A stretch of DNA of 24,710 bases from Pontiellaceae bacterium (lineage in GTDB: Bacteria; Verrucomicrobiota; Kiritimatiellia; Kiritimatiellales; Pontiellaceae), in NCBI GenBank assembly GCA_016937035.1, contig JAFGWS010000169.1:1-24710 (forward strand), given 5' to 3'. The notes below the pieces were generated by a model. It did not search any database. It was not told the origin of the DNA and saw only the letters and a list, made by a program, of their open reading frames with translations. The translations under genes were made by a program, and so were the position numbers. Every line of letters starts with the position of its first letter. Position 1 is the stretch's first letter. Of this stretch, positions 6,367 to 12,866 are shown piece after piece.

Positions 6367-7812
6367 CTAGCGCGGGAAGCCGCCTCCAAGGAATTTGGGC
6401 GTTTCGGTCATTTCGAAGGAAGCGCTCTCTTCGCCGGCATCCAGCACCATGAACTTGGGCGACTCTGCTGTATACGCAGTCCATTCGCCGCCATCCTTAC
6501 CGCTCGGGTCGCCGTATTTCACGAAGTTGGTCCAGTAATCGACCATCTTCAGGCTCAGCTCGTTGTCACCTTTGGTGAACGGACGCCAGCTGTGACGGAA
6601 GGAGTGGAAGATGTACCACAGATCCGACGAGTGGAACGCACCGCTTTCGTCGCCCGGAAGCTGACGGGAGAACAGATATGCATAGACCGGCTGATCGCTC
6701 GTTTCATTGCGCAGCGTGGCGAAATCCTGAATCGGCTTGGTCATGTCGTTCATGTCGTTGGCGGTGAATCCAAACATGTAGGGAACGTCCGGAATTTCAC
6801 CTGCGCGGGCCATATCGCTGAAGGAACCGGTCAGGAAATAATTATCAACGATCGGCATATAGGACATGCGGCCGCCGGTTTGGGCCATTTGCGTTAATTC
6901 GTCGAACGACAAGGCGCGCATTTCCTCGAGCGTGGTCTTGTTGGCACGGTCCATCATCGCTTTGTTGGACGCCTGAGCGGATTCGAGTGTTCCGCCGCTC
7001 ATTCCACCGCGCATCATGCCGCCTCCCGTTGCACCGCCGCTCAAACCGCCGCCGCTCATGCTGATGGCTTTGGCAATCAGGTCGCGCGATTTCGGCGAAG
7101 CACACAGCGTCTGAACACTGCCGGCCCCGGCGCTCTGGCCGAAGATGGTAATGTTGTCCGGGTCGCCGCCGAACTGCTCAATGTTGTCATGAATCCACTT
7201 CAGCGCAGCGGCCTGGTCCATTACACCATAGTTGCCGGAAACGCCGTTGGGGCTCTCTTCCGAAAGCAGCGGATGCGAGAAGAAGCCGAATACACCGAGG
7301 CGGTAGGTAATCTGCACGAGAATAACACCGCGCTCGGCCCACTCTTCACCGCCGTCCATTTCGGGCTCAAAACCGAAGCCTTCGCGGTATCCGCCGCCGT
7401 GAATCCACATGGCCACCGGAAGTTTTTCATTGGTTTTACCGGCCGCCGGCGTCCAGATATTCAGATAGAGGCAGTCTTCATCGAACGGAACCGATCCGCT
7501 GGCGCCCCATTCTCTACCGTAAAAACTGTTGGGGTCCCAGGTCACCTGATAAGACGCTGCGCCATACGTATCCGCCGTTTTAACGCCGTCCCACGGCACC
7601 ACCGGCTGCGGTTCTCTCCAGCGCAGTTCGCCGACCGGCGGAGCTGCAAAAGGAACGCCCTTATAGGCCACTACGCCTTCGGTCTCTGTTTCAACACCGA
7701 TAATCTTACCCCCCTCAATACTCAAAACCGGATTGGAACCCGTTGTTCCGCATGAAGCCAACCCCAGCACGGCAAGACCGGCTAAACCGGCAAATACACC
7801 TTTCATCATCAT
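6367..7812 (-). CDS. Lipoprotein carboxylesterase (type B, alpha/beta hydrolase)
   Basis: A 481-residue carboxylesterase type B (COesterase/PnbA-like). The N-terminus has a signal peptide with lipobox LGLASC, so the enzyme is probably anchored to a membrane facing outwards. Seen motifs: KGVPFAAPPVGELRW, DEDCLYLNIW, oxyanion-hole HGGGY, nucleophile elbow GQSAGAG with Ser227, an acidic residue probably in GFTANDMND, and His in AFHSSDLWYIF, completing a triad of the family type. Substrate is unknown; related enzymes de-esterify small esters or plant/algal polysaccharide substituents. Residues 251-274 are an unusual Gly/Met/Ser-rich stretch right after the active-site region. ATGs at 7812, 7809 and 7806 are adjacent; AAGGGG spacing favours 7806. 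A single gene with a leader of roughly 130 bases. Confidence 0.93.
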   Translation of the reverse strand: MMMKGVFAGLAGLAVLGLASCGTTGSNPVLSIEGGKIIGVETETEGVVAYKGVPFAAPPVGELRWREPQPVVPWDGVKTADTYGAASYQVTWDPNSFYGREWGASGSVPFDEDCLYLNIWTPAAGKTNEKLPVAMWIHGGGYREGFGFEPEMDGGEEWAERGVILVQITYRLGVFGFFSHPLLSEESPNGVSGNYGVMDQAAALKWIHDNIEQFGGDPDNITIFGQSAGAGSVQTLCASPKSRDLIAKAISMSGGGLSGGATGGGMMRGGMSGGTLESAQASNKAMMDRANKTTLEEMRALSFDELTQMAQTGGRMSYMPIVDNYFLTGSFSDMARAGEIPDVPYMFGFTANDMNDMTKPIQDFATLRNETSDQPVYAYLFSRQLPGDESGAFHSSDLWYIFHSFRHSWRPFTKGDNELSLKMVDYWTNFVKYGDPSGKDGGEWTAYTAESPKFMVLDAGEESASFEMTETPKFLGGGFPR

Positions 7813-7894
7813 TCCCCTTTATGAATCTAATACAGCGGTCTATCGCGGCTCTGCCCCAAGCGATATCCGCCCAAGAAAACCTCCTCCGAACAAA

Positions 7895-7910
7895 CAGGGC
7901 ACCCGCCCTG
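7895..7910 (-). promoter_or_regulatory. Hairpin in the esterase 5' leader
   Basis: CAGGGC-(4 nt)-GCCCTG is a perfect 6-bp stem with a 4-nt loop, between the predicted esterase promoter and its start codon. It would fold in the leader RNA. It may protect or regulate the message; no T-run follows, so it is not a simple attenuator. Confidence 0.4.
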
Positions 7911-7946
7911 AACCTTGGTCGAACCTCTTTGGCCTCTTTGTAACCA

Positions 7947-7982
7947 GTTCTAGTCAGATCGCTTTCAATTGTCAAGATCGCT
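7947..7982 (-). promoter_or_regulatory. Sigma-70 promoter and direct-repeat operator of the esterase
   Basis: On the minus strand a perfect -35 TTGACA (7970-7975) is followed after 17 bp by TAGAAC (7947-7952, 4 of 6 to TATAAT). An 8-bp direct repeat AGCGATCT occurs twice, 19 bp apart: once just upstream of the -35 (7975-7982) and once in the spacer (7956-7963). Two turns apart on the same DNA face, this suits binding by a dimeric regulator, probably a repressor. Confidence 0.55.
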
Positions 7983-8008
7983 CATATTCTCTGCAAAAAA
8001 ACCCAATC

Positions 8009-8371
8009 TTACCGTTTACCCCTCTGCACCGCGAAATTCCGGATCGATATAATCGAAGGCAAGAGTTTTCGCAAAATGCGGGGGCGTTTTTTTCGTACGG
8101 GTTGCCGCTTGGCCTGAATATTCCCGGCACCCTGCGTGTTGCACACCCTTAAATCGCTTGTTTCTAACCTCTTTTTACTGTGAGACGCAAAGTTTCCCTG
8201 CGGCGGGCGATGCCCGGCCAGATCGAACAGCAGGTTCTTGAAGCAGTTCTCGATGCCCGTCTTGGGCGAATAAAGCTTCCATGCCTCAAGCATACAGCCC
8301 GGATCCGTCTCTTCCATGAAGCCCAGCCGTTTGATTATGGTGATTATGCAGCGTTGATTCGTCGTATGAAT
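8009..8371 (-). pseudogene. Degenerate reading frame, possible transposase remnant
   Basis: A minus-strand frame open from 8371 with no good start codon or ribosome site (first ATG at 8317). The upstream half reads like a real protein (LEAWKLYSPKTGIENCFKNL, then FDLAGHRPPQGNFAS). The 'IEN.fK.L..D' wording is faintly like the C-terminal part of DDE transposases, but I cannot name a family. From about 8160 downward the sequence turns basic and repetitive, as if coding has ended. The neighbouring plus-strand frame (8180-8425) is less protein-like and is taken as a shadow. Confidence 0.25.
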
Positions 8372-8446
8372 TTAAATAGGATGGTCGACAAACGCAGGCT
8401 GAAAACCATGTTGAAGGGTTTTTGAGAAGGAAAAAAGGGGCGTACG

Positions 8447-9244
8447 GTGAATATTCAACTCAATGAACGATGGATCAGCGTTACGGATGGAATGACGTTG
8501 CTTGCTCTGCGTAATCAGGAAAAGCCGGGCGCGGATGTATTGATTTGTAACGGTGCGGCGATAGAGGATGATGTGGTGCTGAAGGAGGGGAATTGCGTAA
8601 CGCTGATTCGGCGGGGTGAAGTGCCCCCGGCGGAAGAGCTTGAGGCGTTGCTTATGGCGCGGCATACACCGGATGTGCATGAGCGGATTAAACAGTCGGC
8701 AGTCGGTATTGCCGGATTGGGCGGACTGGGTTCTGCGGTTGCCGTAGCGCTGACGCGCATCGGCGTCGGGAAATTGATTCTGGCGGATTTTGATGTGGTG
8801 GAGCCGAGCAATCTGAATCGGCAGCACTATTTTATCGACCAAATCGGGCAAACAAAGGCATCGGCGCTGGAGGAAAACCTCCGGCGCATTAATCCATATG
8901 TGCAGGTCGAAGCGCAATGCGTTCGGGTAACGGCTGAAAATAGTATGGCGCTGTTTGGAGAGGTGGATGTGTTGGTCGAAGCTTTTGACCGAGCAGACCA
9001 GAAGGCGATGCTGTTGCAATCGTTTTTGGGGAAGCCGATTGTTGCGGCCTCCGGTGTGGCGGGCTACGGCCTCGGAGAACGCATTGGGGTGCGCAAAATG
9101 GGCAGACAGATTTATGTGGTCGGCGATCTCGAAACAGGGGCGGAACCCGGCTGTGGTCTGATGGCGCCGCGCGTCGGCATTGCTGCCCACATGCAGGCCA
9201 ATCTGGTGTTGCGTATTCTGCTGGGGGAAGAGCATGCAGAATAA
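8447..9244 (+). CDS. thiF: ThiS-ThiF-like fusion, E1-type adenylyltransferase
   Basis: A 265-residue ThiF/MoeB/HesA-family protein. Residues 1-60 look like a beta-grasp ThiS domain (NIQLNERWISVTDGMTLLAL... LICNGAAI... VTLIRRGE) but lack the C-terminal Gly-Gly tail needed to carry sulfur. From about 83 the E1 domain begins, with nucleotide-binding GLGGLGS and the family string DFDVVEPSNLNRQHYF; PGCGLMAPRVG near the C-terminus holds the only plausible catalytic cysteine. This is the layout of 'ThiF family 2' proteins, which adenylate ThiS for the thiazole half of thiamine. No other thi gene is in the window. It starts with GTG behind a purine-rich stretch. 113 bp separate it from the corrinoid operon, so co-transcription is possible but unproven. 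Confidence 0.85.
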   Translation: MNIQLNERWISVTDGMTLLALRNQEKPGADVLICNGAAIEDDVVLKEGNCVTLIRRGEVPPAEELEALLMARHTPDVHERIKQSAVGIAGLGGLGSAVAVALTRIGVGKLILADFDVVEPSNLNRQHYFIDQIGQTKASALEENLRRINPYVQVEAQCVRVTAENSMALFGEVDVLVEAFDRADQKAMLLQSFLGKPIVAASGVAGYGLGERIGVRKMGRQIYVVGDLETGAEPGCGLMAPRVGIAAHMQANLVLRILLGEEHAE

Positions 9245-9357
9245 TGGAAATTACTCCACCTTGCTCAGCGTGATGAAACAAAAACGTTCTGGCTCTCCGA
9301 TCCAATTTCGTTCATAAAATGCCGATCAGCCGTGGCATAATTAGAATAGGAAAGCGA

Positions 9358-10020
9358 ATGAGTGAAATAATGAATAAAATCTGCCTCTGCATCGAGCGAG
9401 GCAAAGTCGATAAGAATGCTCCCTATCCGCCGGATATGATGAATCAGGATGGAGCCGATGAATATGCCCGCGCGGCGGTGGAGTCGGGCGAATCCCCCGA
9501 TGATATCCTCGCAGCCTGCAATACCGCAATGGAGCGGATCGGCGAAAAGTTCAGCCGCAACGAGGTCTTCGTGCCGGAGCTCCTTATGGCCGCTCGCGCC
9601 ATGAATGCCGTAATGGAGCACCTGAAGCCGTTTTTCCAGGCGGGAAACATCAAGACCAAGGGAACCTTTGTGCTGGGCACCGTGGCCGGCGACCTGCATG
9701 ATATCGGAAAGAATCTGGTCTCGATGGTGGTCGAGGGCAACGGCTGGAAGGTGATCGATCTGGGCGTGGACGTAAAGACCGACAAGTTTCTCAAAGCCAT
9801 TGAGGAGCATCCGGGCTGCGTGGTCGGCCTGAGCGCCCTGCTGACCACCACCATGGCCAACATGGCCTCGACCGTAAAGCGCATCAAGGAGCTGCATGCC
9901 GACACCTTGGTGATCGTGGGCGGGGCCCCGCTGAGCCACAAGGCGGCTGAAGAGATGGGAGCCGACGGCTATGCCGCCGATCCGCAGGAGACCGTGCATC
10001 TACTGAACACGTTGGGATGA
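9358..10020 (+). CDS. Corrinoid (B12-binding) methyl-carrier protein
   Basis: A 220-residue cobalamin-binding protein of the MtaC/MtbC/MetH-B12-domain type. It carries the methyl group on cobalt between two methyltransferases. An N-terminal four-helix cap (about 1-90: SPDDILAACNTAMERIGEKF... VPELLMAARAM) is followed by a Rossmann-like B12 domain. The lower cobalt ligand is His114 in GDLHDIGKNLV (DxHxxG motif), with the later conserved SALLTTTM and VIVGGAPLS. The ATG at 9358 follows AGGAA at 6-nt spacing; upstream in-frame codons lack a ribosome site. Its stop overlaps or abuts the next gene and it heads the four-gene operon. Its methyl donor cannot be read from sequence. Confidence 0.94.
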   Translation: MSEIMNKICLCIERGKVDKNAPYPPDMMNQDGADEYARAAVESGESPDDILAACNTAMERIGEKFSRNEVFVPELLMAARAMNAVMEHLKPFFQAGNIKTKGTFVLGTVAGDLHDIGKNLVSMVVEGNGWKVIDLGVDVKTDKFLKAIEEHPGCVVGLSALLTTTMANMASTVKRIKELHADTLVIVGGAPLSHKAAEEMGADGYAADPQETVHLLNTLG

Positions 10021-10037
10021 ACAGGAAGGAGATTACC

Positions 10038-10922
10038 ATGGGAAAACTACTGGATATATTGGCGGAAAAACAGGTTTTGGTTTCGGACGGAGCCTGGGGA
10101 ACTTTTCTTTATCAGCGCGGACTGGAAGCCGGCGACTGCCCGGAACTGTGGAACGACACCCATCGCAGCGATGTCCTGACCATCGCCCGCAGCTATGTCG
10201 AGGCGGGTGCCGACCTGATCCTGACCAACAGTTTCGGCGGCAGTCCCATCAAGCTGAGCCACTACGGGCTGGCCGACCGGGCGGAGGAACTGAACCGGAA
10301 AGCGGCGGAAATATCGCGGGAAGCCGCGGGCGCCGATTGCCTGGTCGCAGGCTCCATCGGGCCGACCGGTGAAATGCTGATGATGGGCAATGTGTCCGAA
10401 CAGCAGGTATTGGACGGGTTTCTCTTGCAGGCGCAGGCCCTAAAGGACGGTGGAGTGGATGCGCTGGTGGTGGAGACGATGTCCGCCATCGACGAGGCGG
10501 CCCTGGCCGTCAAGGCCGCATTGTCCACGGGTCTGGATGTAGCCTGCACCTTCACTTTCGACCGGACGGTCGACAACAATTTCAAGACCATGATGGGGGT
10601 ATCCGTCGAAAGCATGGTGAAAGCCTTGACTGCGGCAGGCGCTCACATCATCGGGAGCAACTGCGGCAACGGATTCGACCAGATGATCGAAATCGTGACC
10701 CGGATCCGGGCGACCGGTACGCGGCTCCCCGTGCTGATCCACGCCAATGCCGGGTTGCCCGACATACGCGACGGCCAGACGGTCTTCCCCGAATCGCCGG
10801 AATCGATGGCCGGGAAGGTGGATGCGCTGCTGGCGTCCGGCGCCGACATCATCGGCGGGTGCTGCGGCACGACCCCGGAGCATATCCGTCTCATGGTGGA
10901 GGCCGTTCGCCGACGCGCATGA
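10038..10922 (+). CDS. Homocysteine S-methyltransferase domain protein
   Basis: A 294-residue zinc-dependent homocysteine methyltransferase equal to the N-terminal module of MetH (also BHMT-like). It transfers methyl from the corrinoid to homocysteine, making methionine. The zinc ligands are visible: C209 in GSNCGNG and C275-C276 in GGCCGTTPEHI. The N-terminal SDGAWGTFLYQRGL and LTNSFGG segments are family-typical. The ATG at 10038 has a clear AAGGAG 6 nt upstream; an overlapping ATG at 10017 would add 7 residues. It has no fused folate or B12 domain, so it must rely on the corrinoid protein encoded just before it. Its stop overlaps the next start (ATGA). Confidence 0.93.
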   Translation: MGKLLDILAEKQVLVSDGAWGTFLYQRGLEAGDCPELWNDTHRSDVLTIARSYVEAGADLILTNSFGGSPIKLSHYGLADRAEELNRKAAEISREAAGADCLVAGSIGPTGEMLMMGNVSEQQVLDGFLLQAQALKDGGVDALVVETMSAIDEAALAVKAALSTGLDVACTFTFDRTVDNNFKTMMGVSVESMVKALTAAGAHIIGSNCGNGFDQMIEIVTRIRATGTRLPVLIHANAGLPDIRDGQTVFPESPESMAGKVDALLASGADIIGGCCGTTPEHIRLMVEAVRRRA

Positions 10923-11647
10923 GCCCGCCGCTTACAGAACATTCGGCCGCAGGGAATTGCACAATCGTTGACGTACCCGTGGGCGCCGTGCCGCTGGACA
11001 TGGCGGAGCTGCTCCGCGCCCTCGGATACCGGGATGCGAAACCTCCGGCGGGCATGGCGGAGCTGGTTTCATCAACCGCGGAAGAGATACACGACCTGTG
11101 CGAATTCCGGGCCGGCTACCGTCTGCTTCCCCTTGAAGTGGACTCCTCGAAAAACCACGGTGTGCGCCTTGGAAACCATCATTTCGAAACCGGCGGAATC
11201 ATTTCCCGGCAATTGAAAGGTGCCGATCAGGCCGCGTTGATGGTTTGCACCATCGGCCCTGAGCCGGAAACCCGGGCGGCGCAATGGCTGAAGGACAGGG
11301 AACCGGCCCTGGGTTTCATCGCCGATACTGCGGCATCGGTGTTGGCGGAGCAGACGGCGGAAACGGTCCATCGCCATCTGGAGAACAAATTCGCCGCGCA
11401 AGGCCTTGGCGTGACGAACCGATTCAGCCCGGGCTACTGCGGTTGGAATGTCCAGGAGCAGCACGACCTCTTCCGGCTTTTGCCGGAGGCGTTCTGCGGC
11501 ATACGGCTCCAGGATTCGGCTTTCATGCAGCCCCGCAAATCGATCAGCGCGATCATTGGGATTGGCAAGGGACTGCAACGGGCCGACTATGCCTGCGCGG
11601 TCTGCACCGACGACCGGTGCGCATACCGGAAACAAAAACAGCTTTAA
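10919..11647 (+). CDS. MetH activation-domain-like protein
   Basis: A 242-residue protein resembling the AdoMet-binding activation domain of methionine synthase, here as a free protein. In MetH this domain reductively remethylates oxidised cob(II)alamin. Visible signatures: TIGPEPETRAAQWLKDREP... FIADTAASVLAEQTAE, the RFSPGYCGWNVQEQ motif (the counterpart of the MetH 'R.aPGYP' AdoMet site), RKSISAIIGIG, and a C-terminal cysteine cluster CAVCTDDRCAYR that could bind a metal or FeS cluster. Family members of this stand-alone type usually accompany split MetH or corrinoid methyltransferases. The start overlaps the previous stop by 4 bases; the next gene is 25 bp on. Role as corrinoid reactivator is inferred. 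Confidence 0.85.
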   Translation: MSPPLTEHSAAGNCTIVDVPVGAVPLDMAELLRALGYRDAKPPAGMAELVSSTAEEIHDLCEFRAGYRLLPLEVDSSKNHGVRLGNHHFETGGIISRQLKGADQAALMVCTIGPEPETRAAQWLKDREPALGFIADTAASVLAEQTAETVHRHLENKFAAQGLGVTNRFSPGYCGWNVQEQHDLFRLLPEAFCGIRLQDSAFMQPRKSISAIIGIGKGLQRADYACAVCTDDRCAYRKQKQL

Positions 11648-11672
11648 ATAACCATCAGGAAGGATTCAGACC

Positions 11673-12695
11673 ATGACAGATCAACAATGGAACAACCTAC
11701 TGGCCGTCATCCGCGGCGAAACCCAACCAACGTTGCCGTCCGGCTTTGTGATCGACTGCCCCTGGCTGCCGAACTGGTATGGCGTGAACATAATCGACTA
11801 TTTCAGCAACGACGAAATCTGGCTCGCAGCCAACCTGAAGGCGATCCGCGAATTTCCGGACACGATGTTCCTTCCGGGTTTCTGGTCCGAATACGGCATG
11901 TGTACCGAGCCGTCGGCCTTCGGCGCCCGGTGCAGCTTTCCGATCAACGAATTCCCCCACGCCCACAAGGTGATCCATTCCGCCGAGGAGATCGATTCCC
12001 TGGAAGTCCCGAATCCGGAAACCGACGGCTTGCTGCCGTTTGTACTCAACCGCCTCCGGTTGGCGGAACCCAGGATCAAGGAAGCCGGTCACAATATCCG
12101 TTTCGCCGTCGCCCGCGGACCGCTGAACATTGCCAGCTACCTGATGGGCTCCACGGAATTCCTGATGGCGATGATGATGACGCCCGACCGCGCCCACCGG
12201 CTGATGCGGATCATCACCGATTTCCTGAACGCCTGGATCGACCTGCAGATGAAAACGTTCCCGACCATCGACGGCATCTTCCTGCTCGACGACATCATCG
12301 GCTTCATCGGCGACACAGAATTCCGGACCTTCGGTCTCCCCTATTTCAAAGAGCTGTACGACAAAGACGTTTCCGTGAAATTCCTGCACAACGATGCCCC
12401 CTGCAAGGTTTCGGCACCCTACCTGCCCGAAATCGGCGTCAACCTGTTCAACATGGGCTTCGAAGTCGACCTGAATGAACTGAAAGCGGTCACGGGCAAC
12501 CGCGTCACCATGCTGGGCAACCTGCCGCCGCGTGATGTACTGGCCTCCGCCACGCCCGATGAAGTGGAAAAGGCCACCCGCGCGTTGATGGAATCGCTCG
12601 ACGATCCCTCCCGAATCATCCTTTCCTGCGGCGGCGGCATGCCGCCCGGAGTGAGCAGCGAAAACATGCGCGCATTTCTGAAGGGACTCGCATAA
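11673..12695 (+). CDS. UroD-type (MtaA/MtbA-like) methyltransferase
   Basis: A 340-residue member of the uroporphyrinogen decarboxylase superfamily that is unlikely to make heme: it keeps a zinc-type ligand set H239-x4-C244 (FLHNDAPC) and C319 (LSCGGG), like the corrinoid methyltransferases MtaA, MtbA and CmuA. TIM-barrel segments such as GFWSEYGMCTEPSAFGA and DGIFLLDDIIGFIGD are present. In methylotrophic pathways such enzymes move methyl between a corrinoid and a thiol or other acceptor. In this operon it most likely loads the corrinoid from an unknown methyl donor. AGGAAGGA precedes the ATG. It is the last gene of the operon. Confidence 0.88.
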   Translation: MTDQQWNNLLAVIRGETQPTLPSGFVIDCPWLPNWYGVNIIDYFSNDEIWLAANLKAIREFPDTMFLPGFWSEYGMCTEPSAFGARCSFPINEFPHAHKVIHSAEEIDSLEVPNPETDGLLPFVLNRLRLAEPRIKEAGHNIRFAVARGPLNIASYLMGSTEFLMAMMMTPDRAHRLMRIITDFLNAWIDLQMKTFPTIDGIFLLDDIIGFIGDTEFRTFGLPYFKELYDKDVSVKFLHNDAPCKVSAPYLPEIGVNLFNMGFEVDLNELKAVTGNRVTMLGNLPPRDVLASATPDEVEKATRALMESLDDPSRIILSCGGGMPPGVSSENMRAFLKGLA

Positions 12696-12775
12696 CAGGC
12701 GCAAGAGGATATGCGGCGATATATGTCGCTTGATTTGTGTTATTTATGATCCTAACATCAATGCCATATACACCT

Positions 12776-12797
12776 GACGAACGTTGACGAATCGTTG
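12776..12797 (+). promoter_or_regulatory. Tandem direct repeat ahead of the histidine kinase
   Basis: GACGAACGTT (12776-12785) is followed immediately by GACGAATCGTT (12786-12796), a near-perfect tandem repeat with one inserted T. It sits 70-90 bp before the kinase start codon in a 171-bp gap. Head-to-tail copies of this length are typical response-regulator sites, but no matching regulator gene is in the window. Confidence 0.3.
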
Positions 12798-12866
12798 CGC
12801 AAGGTTAATGGTTTGACGGTGGAACCAGGATGGAATGGATCCCATTCCGGCAATAGGAGCATGAAG

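Noticed and set aside
9245..9357. Cobalamin or SAM riboswitch ahead of the corrinoid operon
   Set aside because: The gap is only 113 bp and no B12-box or SAM-riboswitch core strings were found.
11697..12704. 335-codon minus-strand frame opposite the UroD-type gene
   Set aside because: GC-rich shadow frame; no motif, and the plus-strand protein is unambiguous.
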